DNA of 64,000 nucleotides. Origin: Leptospira soteropolitanensis (lineage in GTDB: Bacteria > Spirochaetota > Leptospiria > Leptospirales > Leptospiraceae). The stretch spans positions 806,001-870,000 of the forward strand of contig NZ_JAMQPN010000001.1 in NCBI RefSeq assembly GCF_026151655.1, read 5' to 3'. The position numbers and the translations under genes are program-made. The notes beneath the pieces were generated by a model that searched no databases, had not been told where the DNA came from, and saw nothing but the letters and a program-made list of their open reading frames with translations. Positions 19,401 to 26,932 of the stretch are shown piece by piece. The number at the start of each line of letters is the position of its first letter. Position 1 is the stretch's first letter.

Positions 19401-20465
19401 TTGAACAAACAAAATATCTATTGGCAACTTTACCAAGATGATCCGATTCTAAAACCCGGATTCCCATCCCCTATTTTGGCGGATCCGAGTTTTTTATTCC
19501 CCGAAAATTGTCCAGATGGCCTTTGGCATCTCTTTGCTCACAATATATTTGGAGTGCAAGAGTTCCTTTCTGAAGACGGAATCCATTGGAAAAAAAGAAA
19601 AACTGTGGTTTGGAATGCCATGCGCCCTTTTATCTTTTTGGAAGAAGGAACTTATTATTTATATTACGAAAAGTACAAATTCCTTCATGTCCTTATTTCT
19701 TGGTTTCCTTATCGTAAGTGGAAATCGCAGATCGAAGTTAGAACCAGCAAAGATTTAAAATCATGGTCTTCCCCTAAAACTGTCATTACACCTAAATTCC
19801 CATTTCATAAAGATTCTAAATATGGAGATTCGGTGAGTAATCCCTGTTTGGTGAAGTTTGGGGAGAAATACAGAATGTACTTTTCTTCTTCTCTCGTTTT
19901 TATCCCTGACTGCGGATTTTGCGAACCAAAACATATTACCGTTGCCGAAGCAAGTTCCCCACTGGGGCCGTTTTCCTATTTTTCTGATCCTATTCTTTCC
20001 CCAAATGAAATGGATCCGTTTTGTAACTTGGGTGCAGGTTCCATCAAAGTAATTGAATGGAAAGGTCGTTACTTAGGATTTCAAAATGGGATTTTTTGGA
20101 ATCCTGTTAGGAAGGAATCTTGTTCGGCCATTCTCTTTTTACAAAGTGAAGATGGAATTAATTTTGAACGCATTAACCATACTCCCATCCTTGGCCCCAC
20201 GGGAAGAGGTTGGAAAGCAAGCCATGTATATGCTTGTGATGTGAAATATTCGGAAAAAGAAAAAATCTTTATCCTCTATTTTAATGCTAGAAACAAAGCT
20301 CATTGGACCCAAGGTAAGGAAGCCATTGGCCTTTTTGTAGGTAAGGTCGAAGAATCAAAAACATCTGGAACTAAATCCACCAAACAAATCAAAAAACCAA
20401 AACAAACTGTAAAAAAGAAAATATCCCAACCAAAACCGAAGGTTAAGAAGTCTAAACGCAAATGA
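19401..20465 (+). CDS. GH43/GH130-like five-bladed propeller glycosidase-family protein
   Basis: 354-residue protein without signal peptide, starting at TTG after an AAGGA site. The pattern suggests a five-bladed beta-propeller of the GH32/43/130 superfamily: PILADPSFLF at the N terminus, FLEEGTYYLYYEKY, RTSKDLKSWSSPKTVI, NPCLVKFGEKYRMYFSSS, LFLQSEDGINFERI and VKYSEKEKIFILYFNARN. The repeated SEDGI/SKDLKSW elements are typical. Substrate and catalytic residues cannot be assigned. The last ~30 residues are an unusual Lys/Pro-rich tail (KKPKQTVKKKISQPKPKVKK) that could bind nucleic acid or acidic polymer. Its stop overlaps the pirin start by 4 bases. Confidence 0.72.
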   Translation: MNKQNIYWQLYQDDPILKPGFPSPILADPSFLFPENCPDGLWHLFAHNIFGVQEFLSEDGIHWKKRKTVVWNAMRPFIFLEEGTYYLYYEKYKFLHVLISWFPYRKWKSQIEVRTSKDLKSWSSPKTVITPKFPFHKDSKYGDSVSNPCLVKFGEKYRMYFSSSLVFIPDCGFCEPKHITVAEASSPLGPFSYFSDPILSPNEMDPFCNLGAGSIKVIEWKGRYLGFQNGIFWNPVRKESCSAILFLQSEDGINFERINHTPILGPTGRGWKASHVYACDVKYSEKEKIFILYFNARNKAHWTQGKEAIGLFVGKVEESKTSGTKSTKQIKKPKQTVKKKISQPKPKVKKSKRK

Positions 20466-21322
20466 CAAAATCTCTAGTTGGACACTCAAAAGATTTAGGA
20501 GACAACTTCGTGATTCGTCGCGTTCTTCCTGCGATGGAAAAACGTTCTGTTGGTCCCTTTGTTTTTTTTGATCACTTTGGTCCTGTACCGGTGGTTACTG
20601 GAGAAGAGCTTGTGGTTCGAGCACATCCACACATTGGCCTTGCTACCATTACTTTTTTATATGATGGGGTCATCACCCATCGTGATAGTTTGAAAGTTGA
20701 AATGGACATTCGTCCACATGAAACCAATTGGATGGTGGCAGGGTCTGGAATCGTTCACAGTGAACGCTCCAAATTTGATCCTAAATATGAAATTTTAGAA
20801 GGCATCCAAACATGGATTGCTTTACCGAAAGATAAAGAAGAAATCGATCCGAGTTTTGAACATTTTTCCGAAAAAGAAATCCCTGTTCTTACCAAAGAAG
20901 GATTGGTTTTCAGATTGTTAGGTGGTAGTTTTTTAGGATTAAAGTCACCTGCCACTGTCCATTCGCCTTTAATTTATGCAGATATTGAAATCAAACAAAG
21001 TGCCGATGCAGTTCATTGGGACCTTTCTGATAAGGAAGAGGCGGGACTATATGTGTCACGTGGTGCGATCGAATCCAATGGCGAATCTTATGCAGTAGGA
21101 TCTATGGTTTTATTTGAAAAGGGAACTTCTGTTTCATTCAAGGCCAAACAAAATAGTCGTTTAATTTTACTTGGTGGGGAACCGCTTACGGAAAAAAGAC
21201 ATCTATTTTGGAATTTTGTTTCTACCAAACAAGAAACCATTGAAAGAGCAAAGGAAAGATGGGCAAAAGATGAATTTCCGAAAGTTCCAAAAGAAATAGA
21301 TAGAATTCCTTTGCCCAATTAA
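20462..21322 (+). CDS. Pirin family protein
   Basis: 286-residue bicupin. The metal-binding set of pirins is visible: HPHIG (H55, H57) and GIVHSER (H99, E101). The first cupin contains LATITFLYDGVITHRDS, and the C-terminal cupin is less conserved. Bacterial pirins such as E. coli YhhW show quercetinase activity, but cellular roles vary. It is translationally coupled (ATGA overlap) to the propeller protein, suggesting a joint role in carbohydrate or phenolic chemistry; this is inference. Confidence 0.88.
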   Translation: MTKSLVGHSKDLGDNFVIRRVLPAMEKRSVGPFVFFDHFGPVPVVTGEELVVRAHPHIGLATITFLYDGVITHRDSLKVEMDIRPHETNWMVAGSGIVHSERSKFDPKYEILEGIQTWIALPKDKEEIDPSFEHFSEKEIPVLTKEGLVFRLLGGSFLGLKSPATVHSPLIYADIEIKQSADAVHWDLSDKEEAGLYVSRGAIESNGESYAVGSMVLFEKGTSVSFKAKQNSRLILLGGEPLTEKRHLFWNFVSTKQETIERAKERWAKDEFPKVPKEIDRIPLPN

Positions 21323-21339
21323 AAGTTAAAGTTAGAAAT

Positions 21340-21642
21340 TTATTTCAAATCATCCGCAGCTTTTTTGTATTCTTCTGCTTCTGTACGAAATTCTTTTGCA
21401 AGGTTTAAGCAATGTTCTTTAAACTTTGCTTCGCTGATTGCCTTTCCACCTTTGTTGCCCGCCATTTTTTCGTGTCTTTTGGCACTTGCTTCTTTCTCTT
21501 TTGCCATTGCATTGAGATAAGAACGCGCAGCTTGTTTACTTTCTGGAGAATTTGCCTCTTTAATCATCAAGTTTTCCAAGTCAGACAAAGCAAACACAGA
21601 TGTAGATGCTAACACAAGTAATAGGGAAATTATTTTTTTCAT
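21340..21642 (-). CDS. Small exported helical protein
   Basis: 100-residue protein with a clear signal peptide (MKKIISLLLVLASTSVFA, cleavage expected near residue 18). The mature part is helical and charged, rich in Lys, Glu and Ala (KQAARSYLNAMAKEKEASAKRHEKM), with a single cysteine. No family is recognised. A GAGAGAGG ribosome-binding site precedes the ATG, and a consensus-like promoter lies upstream at 21662-21688, suggesting strong expression. It is transcribed from its own promoter, downstream of manA on the same strand. Confidence 0.75.
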   Translation of the reverse strand: MKKIISLLLVLASTSVFALSDLENLMIKEANSPESKQAARSYLNAMAKEKEASAKRHEKMAGNKGGKAISEAKFKEHCLNLAKEFRTEAEEYKKAADDLK

Positions 21643-21661
21643 AGATACCTCTCTCGTGACT

Positions 21662-21688
21662 ATTATACCGATTCTATTAAAATGTCAA
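21662..21688 (-). promoter_or_regulatory. Sigma-70-type promoter for the small exported protein gene
   Basis: On the minus strand, TTGACA (21688-21683) and TATAAT (21667-21662) both match consensus exactly, separated by 15 bases, shorter than the optimal 17. The start codon follows at 21642 with a purine-rich ribosome-binding site between. The -35 lies inside the inverted repeat that may terminate manA. Confidence 0.65.
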
Positions 21689-21707
21689 TAGTGCAGACTA
21701 TTGATAT
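21682..21707 (-). terminator. Putative terminator hairpin at the end of manA
   Basis: Inverted repeat with arms ATGTCAATAGT (21682-21692) and ACTATTGATAT (21697-21707), one mismatch, 4-base loop. On the minus strand the stem is followed by a short T run (TTTT). It overlaps the manA stop codon and the -35 of the next gene, so terminator function is only plausible. Confidence 0.4.
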
Positions 21708-22714
21708 TTTACGGAATCAGAACCAGCAGACATAAAAGCTAACTTGGTACCAGTTTCAGCAAAAGCAGAGATGGTTTCAGAAAACCCAGAGGCCGTGACA
21801 ATGAACGTTTCATTCGGTCCAACTAGTTTTTGGAATTCAGGAAAGTAAATAGATCCAGAGACAGTATAAAAAATTCCGAAGGTAACAGGGTCCCCTAATT
21901 TCGAAAAGGTGAAATTTTGCGCTTGATTAAAATCCCAAGATTCCAATCTAAATTTGTCATTTGAAGTAAAAAGATATCTTGGAAAAGGATGGTATGTGAT
22001 GAGTTGTTTTGTTTGTTTTTCGGAACCATCTGATTTTTGAAAATTTAGAACAGCGAGTGCTTTTTCTAAATGCAGCTCTCTCGGATTTCCATCATCACCC
22101 AATCGTCCATAATCGTACACTCTGTACGTTGAATCAGAAGATTGTTGCACTTCTAACAGTAAAACTCCGCCACCAATTGCATGGATTGTTCCAGGGTTTA
22201 AAAGAAAGACATCTCCTGGTTTTACTTTCCATTTGCGTAGAACTGTCTCTCCTAAATTTTGTTTTACTAATGTTTCATATTCTTCTCTATTTGTATGGGC
22301 ATCAAAACCAACAACGAGTTCCGCACCGGGATCGGCACTTAATACATACCAACATTCTTTTTTGCCATTGGATTTTGGATCATATTTGAGTGCATAATTG
22401 TCATCGGGATGTACTTGGACCGAAAGTTTTTCTTTGGCGTCTATGAGTTTTACAAGTAATGGCAATCCAGATTTTTCAAATGGTTTTCCAAGGACAGATT
22501 CTGGTGCTTTTCGAATCAGTTCTGTCAGTGGAATGTTTTCAAGTTCTTTGTTTTTAATGGGAGAAATGTCTGATCCGTAAACCGAAACTTCCCAAGATTC
22601 CCCAATGGATCCTTCTGGAATTTTACGGCCGAGAGATGTTTTGAGTTTTCGTCCTCCCCAGATTTTTTCCTTATATAAGGGGGTTACAAATAGAACTTTA
22701 GGAATCTTTTCCAT
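21698..22714 (-). CDS. manA: Mannose-6-phosphate isomerase, class I
   Basis: 338-residue cytosolic zinc enzyme interconverting mannose-6-phosphate and fructose-6-phosphate, feeding GDP-mannose for surface polysaccharide. Metal ligands of the type I cupin are visible: Q100 and H102 in SVQVHPDD, E120 in GKKECWYVL, and H178 in NPGTIHAIGGG. GESWEVSVYGSD near residue 38 and DYGRLGDDGNPRELH near 220 also fit. The length suits the short Bacillus-type ManA rather than the longer E. coli enzyme. It lies 11 bases after the J-protein gene on the same strand. Confidence 0.9.
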   Translation of the reverse strand: MEKIPKVLFVTPLYKEKIWGGRKLKTSLGRKIPEGSIGESWEVSVYGSDISPIKNKELENIPLTELIRKAPESVLGKPFEKSGLPLLVKLIDAKEKLSVQVHPDDNYALKYDPKSNGKKECWYVLSADPGAELVVGFDAHTNREEYETLVKQNLGETVLRKWKVKPGDVFLLNPGTIHAIGGGVLLLEVQQSSDSTYRVYDYGRLGDDGNPRELHLEKALAVLNFQKSDGSEKQTKQLITYHPFPRYLFTSNDKFRLESWDFNQAQNFTFSKLGDPVTFGIFYTVSGSIYFPEFQKLVGPNETFIVTASGFSETISAFAETGTKLAFMSAGSDSVKYQ

Positions 22715-22725
22715 CGATTTCCTTT

Positions 22726-23433
22726 TTAAACAGTACTCTTTGCTCGTAAAGGGATATTTTTATGTATTAAGAGTTTCACACGTAGGAATTTTTTCTTAAA
22801 ATGGGTAAAGGAATCGGGACGGAATTTTGATAAGTCAAACTCAAAAACCTTTCCTTGGACTAGTGCCGATTTGGGAAATTCTACTTTGAGATTTCTCGAA
22901 CCTTTATAGCTACCTCTGCCATTGCAAGCAGGACAATGTGGGTCGCTACCCATACAATCCCTACAAACAATTCTTACCGTTAAGGGGATGACTGCAATCA
23001 CTGGACGAATGATTTCCGATTCTTTTAAATCAATGATCAAATCGTAATCGATTCCTGTGACTTTACGTCTATCTTTGTTGCGGAAGCCTTTCCTCATTAA
23101 TCCACGTTTGGCGAGCTCTAAAATTCCCGTGGTGAATCGAACACGAGAAACTGGAAGAACAATGGGATGTTCTTCTAATTTGCGTTTTACGAATTCTCTA
23201 GCATAGTTTTTCCTAAATTCTTCATCGTAACGTTTCCGTCCTTCGCCGGTTAAGGTTTGGTAAGCAAAATAGAGGTTTTGGAATTTAGAATAAGACCCTG
23301 TGATTGGATTGTCTGGATGGAATTGTTTTACCAAATGACGGAAAGAGGATTTAATCTCTTCCGTCGTGGCTCCAAAAGGAATCTCTAGGACTTCGTAAAG
23401 GTTGGAAGGTTCTGGTGGTATGGATAAACTCAT
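22726..23433 (-). CDS. DnaJ-like J-domain protein with a half zinc finger
   Basis: 235-residue protein. Residues 11-68 form a J domain with the HPD tripeptide at 39-41 (VKQFHPDNP), which stimulates DnaK ATPase. There is no Gly/Phe region. From about residue 150, CRDCMGSDPHCPACNGRGSY resembles half of a DnaJ zinc finger: one CxxC plus CxxCxGxG pair rather than four repeats. The C-terminal beta-rich part may be a reduced substrate domain. It is thus not canonical DnaJ but a specialised co-chaperone. It lies between an exported-protein gene and manA. Confidence 0.82.
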   Translation of the reverse strand: MSLSIPPEPSNLYEVLEIPFGATTEEIKSSFRHLVKQFHPDNPITGSYSKFQNLYFAYQTLTGEGRKRYDEEFRKNYAREFVKRKLEEHPIVLPVSRVRFTTGILELAKRGLMRKGFRNKDRRKVTGIDYDLIIDLKESEIIRPVIAVIPLTVRIVCRDCMGSDPHCPACNGRGSYKGSRNLKVEFPKSALVQGKVFEFDLSKFRPDSFTHFKKKFLRVKLLIHKNIPLRAKSTV

Positions 23434-23448
23434 TCCACCCTCATTGGA

Positions 23449-24168
23449 TTATGGTTCTTGAAAATCCCCGCTGACCGAAACTTCCATAACAGACTCAGAA
23501 ACCATTCTTGTTTCTAAACTTCCTTTTGCTTGGATGTATCTGTCAATGGTTCTTGCTACTTCACGGAGTCTATCGCGGTATGCGGTTGCCAATCGTAAAC
23601 GTTCCCAAGGACTTTGGATTTTTTCTAACTCAAAATTTAAAGTATTATCGTCTGCATTAGTAACTGTACGAACGGAGAGGGTCAGTCCTTTGACTCCACC
23701 GCTTGTATTATTTTTTAATTCACGGTAAGTAGTGACAGGATCTTTTCCTTTTTCACTAAGTGATTTCCTTGACCAAAAAGAAATCTCATCTAACGAGAAT
23801 CCACCGCCTTCGGCTCCACCGCCACCTTTCAACTTCATCACAAAACGGCTGTGTAATACATAACGTGGTTCAAAAGGAAGGTGAATTTCCCTAGCATTCG
23901 TCACTTGACCATAGCGACTATCTTTAATTTTCTTTTCGAAACTAAGGAACTTTACCTTCTCATTGATCACAGCGTGGTAATCATCCACTTCTTTAGCAAT
24001 TCTCTCGATCTTTTGTTGTTGTTTGGCATTGTACGGGATGAGAGCGATACTTCCATCTGGATTTAACTTTTTAGAATCTGCTTGGCTTACAGGTTCATTT
24101 TTTTCATCCGCGGCAAAAAGGCCAACGGTGAGTAGGAAGGATAAAATTAGGACAAACGAGATACGCAT
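23449..24168 (-). CDS. Conserved-looking exported protein of unknown function
   Basis: 239-residue protein. The ATG at 24168 has a GGGAG site 7 bases upstream and was preferred over the TTG at 24180. A signal peptide (MRISFVLILSFLLTVGLFA) is followed by a charged region, then LPFEPRYVLHSRFVMKLKGG, a Gly run (GGGGAEGGGFSLDEISFW), and a C-terminal helix ERLRLATAYRDRLREVARTI. No enzymatic motif is recognised. It lies 15 bases before the J-protein gene, so the two are likely co-transcribed. Confidence 0.7.
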   Translation of the reverse strand: MRISFVLILSFLLTVGLFAADEKNEPVSQADSKKLNPDGSIALIPYNAKQQQKIERIAKEVDDYHAVINEKVKFLSFEKKIKDSRYGQVTNAREIHLPFEPRYVLHSRFVMKLKGGGGAEGGGFSLDEISFWSRKSLSEKGKDPVTTYRELKNNTSGGVKGLTLSVRTVTNADDNTLNFELEKIQSPWERLRLATAYRDRLREVARTIDRYIQAKGSLETRMVSESVMEVSVSGDFQEP

Positions 24169-24286
24169 ACGAACTCCCAAGTAGTAGACTCTATATATAT
24201 TTTCGACTTTTGAAATGAAATCATTAATTTGTTAAAAATAAGGTTGATAAAAAACGCAAAAACCCGACTCTAGCGGAAGGTCTTCT

Positions 24287-24631
24287 ATGGAAATAAATCT
24301 AAAAAAAAATGCCGATGCCTATGTGATCAGCATTTCCGGAAGTTTGGACATTTACACTTCCCTGGATTTTAAAAACTTCCTGGAAACCAATGTCCCATCT
24401 CAGCCAACAGAAAACCTTCATGTCATCATCAATTTAGAGAAACTCAATTATATTGATTCCTCCGGGATTGGTATGCTCATCAAGCAGTTGAATTATGTCC
24501 AAGAGTTGAAGGGGAAGTTTTCCATTGCCAATATGAAACCGGCCATTGAAAAGGTGTTTAAAGTGGCAGGGCTCACCAGTTACTTCCAAACCATTGGCGA
24601 AGACGAATACCGCGAGAAATACGCTGTTTAG
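24287..24631 (+). CDS. STAS-domain anti-sigma factor antagonist
   Basis: 114-residue single STAS domain similar to SpoIIAA/RsbV. It begins MEINLKKNADAYVISISGSLD and carries the phosphorylation loop YIDSSGIGML with the acceptor serine at Ser58. Unphosphorylated antagonist binds an anti-sigma kinase and frees its partner; phosphorylation reverses this. No cognate kinase adjoins it. Candidates in this window are the ATPases at 43240-43824 and 47974-48531, but those have their own STAS partner. Confidence 0.87.
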   Translation: MEINLKKNADAYVISISGSLDIYTSLDFKNFLETNVPSQPTENLHVIINLEKLNYIDSSGIGMLIKQLNYVQELKGKFSIANMKPAIEKVFKVAGLTSYFQTIGEDEYREKYAV

Positions 24632-24640
24632 TTTTTTCTT

Positions 24641-25201
24641 TTAGTCTCGCGCTTCCAGACGATTTTCTAAGACAAAAGCATCCCAAATTCCCCAAAACCG
24701 CCCCAGTGAGTTGTGACTAGGCACTAAATCAACGTAAATCTTCCCATTTGGGTATTCTGATGGTTCTAAGGGGATTTCCACAGGATTCGTAAAACTTTGG
24801 TTTTTGTCTACATACACAGAAATTTTGGGCCTACCATTCACAAGAATATTGAGTTTCCTTGGTTTGAACTTGGAACCTTTCAGTGTACGATACCGAGTGA
24901 GATCCAGGTAAAGAAAGACTGTAGATTTCGAGACAACCTGTTTTTCCAATAAGAATTGGAATCCTGTTTCTGGAACCATTCGACAAATGTAATCCTGGAG
25001 ACCTATGTGAGGTGCATCTGGTTCTAACTCATAGGATTGGTAGATGGCCCATGTTTTTAGTTCTGGAAAGGTGGCAATGTCTTCAGGTAATTGACCTTCT
25101 TCGATTCCAAAATCTTTTTTGGGTATGAGAGAGTCTGATGCGAACATCGAAGCAAAGTTTGATAAAAAGATTGCCGTAAGGAGAAGGATTCGTAGTTTCA
25201 A
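24641..25201 (-). CDS. Exported protein of unknown function
   Basis: About 186 residues. The TTG at 25201 (MKLRILLLTAIFLSNF) has an AGGTG site 6 bases upstream and gives a normal signal peptide; a GTG at 25210 is also possible. The mature protein has beta-rich segments such as STVFLYLDLTRYRTLKGSKF, NILVNGRPKISVYVDKNQSF and NGKIYVDLVPSHNSLGRFWG, which read like a small beta-sandwich. No family is recognised. It is convergent with the STAS gene and divergent from ribF. Confidence 0.65.
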   Translation of the reverse strand: MKLRILLLTAIFLSNFASMFASDSLIPKKDFGIEEGQLPEDIATFPELKTWAIYQSYELEPDAPHIGLQDYICRMVPETGFQFLLEKQVVSKSTVFLYLDLTRYRTLKGSKFKPRKLNILVNGRPKISVYVDKNQSFTNPVEIPLEPSEYPNGKIYVDLVPSHNSLGRFWGIWDAFVLENRLEARD

Positions 25202-25247
25202 TGGAAGCACCTAGTAACAAGTATCGGAAAACGAGACAAGTCCCCCT

Positions 25248-26180
25248 TTGAAAATTATTCGCTCTTTAGAATCGATCCAAAACGAGTTTCAAAATGGCTC
25301 TTCTTTGACACTCGGCAACTTTGATGGAATCCATGTGGGACATCAGACCTTATTATTGCGAACTGTGGAGAAAGCTAAGGATTTAGGCCTTCCTTCCGTT
25401 GTTGTTACCTACTTTCCCAATCCATCCGTAGTTCTTGGAAAAAAACCAAATTTCAAATATTTATCTTCGGAAACAGAAAAAGAAGAACTCATCCGTGGGT
25501 TTGGGATCGACTATTTAGTTGTTTTGGATTTTACCTTAGAACTTTCCAAAATGTCTGCCGAAGATTTTTTAGAAAAGATAATGATCCAAACTTTGAATGC
25601 AAAACATATCGTCATAGGATATAATCATTTTTTTGGTGCAGAACGTCGCGGTGATTTTACATTACTTGATTCCAATAAAACTAAATATGGTTATGCGGTT
25701 GAATTAAAAGAAGCCGTTCTAAAAAAGGATAGCAAAATCTCATCCTCACTCATTCGCGGATTTTTGGAAAAAGGGGAAATGGAAGAAGCAAAAATCCTTC
25801 TAGGAAGAAATTACCATATAACTGGCGTTGTGTTTGAAGGTGCTAAAAGAGGGAGAACCATTGGCTTTCCAACGGCAAATATAAAAATTCCCGAAGACAA
25901 ACTTTTACCTTCTATAGGCGTTTATGCTTGTTTTGCAAAGTTTGATGGCCGAGACCACAAGGGAATGGTTAACATTGGCCACAATCCCACCTTTGATGGA
26001 ATAGGCCTTCATGTGGAAGTGAACGTTTTTAATTTTGATGGTGATTTGTACGGAAAAGAAGTGGAATTAGAAATTGTTCATAAAATTAGAGATGAAAAAA
26101 AGTTTAGTGGTCTAGAAGAATTAAAAAACCAACTAACAAAAGATAAAGAAGAGAGCATTCATATCTTAGATTTTGACTAA
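25248..26180 (+). CDS. ribF: Bifunctional riboflavin kinase / FAD synthetase
   Basis: 310-residue cytosolic enzyme making FMN and then FAD. The N-terminal nucleotidyltransferase shows SLTLGNFDGIHVGHQTLL (about 18-35), TYFPNPSVVLG and IIQT...VIGYNHFFG-like elements, with SSSLIRGFLEKGEM near 165. The C-terminal riboflavin kinase has GRTIGFPTANIKIP (about 203-216) and MVNIGHNPTF. Start is TTG at 25248 with a weak ribosome-binding site. Its last 15 bases overlap the convergent gene at 26166. Confidence 0.93.
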   Translation: MKIIRSLESIQNEFQNGSSLTLGNFDGIHVGHQTLLLRTVEKAKDLGLPSVVVTYFPNPSVVLGKKPNFKYLSSETEKEELIRGFGIDYLVVLDFTLELSKMSAEDFLEKIMIQTLNAKHIVIGYNHFFGAERRGDFTLLDSNKTKYGYAVELKEAVLKKDSKISSSLIRGFLEKGEMEEAKILLGRNYHITGVVFEGAKRGRTIGFPTANIKIPEDKLLPSIGVYACFAKFDGRDHKGMVNIGHNPTFDGIGLHVEVNVFNFDGDLYGKEVELEIVHKIRDEKKFSGLEELKNQLTKDKEESIHILDFD

Positions 26181-26924
26181 GTGGTATAATTTTCCTTTTC
26201 GTTTGATCTTTCCCAGAATTTGGCCATTTGTAGAATCCTTTTCTAACATTTCTTCGAGAGAAGTTTTTGATACGGCCCAATCTTCTTTTAGTTCGTCAAA
26301 ATAAAATCCATGTTCCTTCTTGGAAGAGTCCTTCAGTAGAATTACATTCTTTTGTTTTTTTTCCCCTTCTTCCATTAAAACAAAACCTGGCCCAGGGAAT
26401 AGTGGAACTAATTTATCTTTAATACGTAATTGTTTTTTAAAAGCAGGAATGTCGCGGAGTATACGATAACTCTTTTTTGGGATTAGAAAATGCACACCTT
26501 CTAACATGTAACAAATAAAAACAAGTTTACCATTGAGTTTTTGTGGTGAGGAAATTTTTTTTTCGATGAGATGATTGGCAATGCGATTAATTCGATTCTT
26601 TAAAGCCGAATCTAAAAATTCAATTTTGTCTTCTGATTTTATTTTCTCCAATATATGGAAAAGTGAATCAAATTCTTTTTGTTTGTATTCGTTTTTGATT
26701 TTAAATTTTATAATTTCTGCGTTTAAACGTTTGCTTCTTTGTAAAAAGTAAGGGGATTCATTGTTCTTTGAAAGTTGGATCATTTCTTCCGACAAATCAA
26801 TCATTGAGTTGATGCGAACTTTTGCATCCCTTTCCAGTTCTTCCAGCCTAATCAATTCATTTTCTAATTTGATTTTGGTCTGAAAGAATCCTTCTGCTCC
26901 CAATATTTTTTTGGTTGGTTTCAT
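26166..26924 (-). CDS. Coiled-coil protein with a possible degenerate CheW-like C terminus, in the mre/rod operon
   Basis: 252-residue protein with no signal peptide. Residues about 10-120 are predicted helical/coiled coil (ENELIRLEELERDAKVRINS). Residues about 130-252 form a beta-rich domain: NGKLVFICYMLEGVHFLIP, RIKDKLVPLFPGPGFVLME, KNVILLKDSSKKEHGFYFDE and a final strand KGKLYHLVKI. The order of strands, with a central V-P-L-F/VILL segment, recalls CheW-like folds, but similarity is too weak to assert. It lies 8 bases after rodA, so it is probably the last gene of the elongasome operon and may be a spirochaete-specific elongation or scaffold factor. Confidence 0.6.
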   Translation of the reverse strand: MKPTKKILGAEGFFQTKIKLENELIRLEELERDAKVRINSMIDLSEEMIQLSKNNESPYFLQRSKRLNAEIIKFKIKNEYKQKEFDSLFHILEKIKSEDKIEFLDSALKNRINRIANHLIEKKISSPQKLNGKLVFICYMLEGVHFLIPKKSYRILRDIPAFKKQLRIKDKLVPLFPGPGFVLMEEGEKKQKNVILLKDSSKKEHGFYFDELKEDWAVSKTSLEEMLEKDSTNGQILGKIKRKGKLYHLVKI

Positions 26925-26932
26925 GATGAATC

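Noticed and set aside
22009..22389. 126-residue open frame on the plus strand
   Set aside because: Lies wholly inside manA, whose zinc ligands and family motifs are on the other strand.
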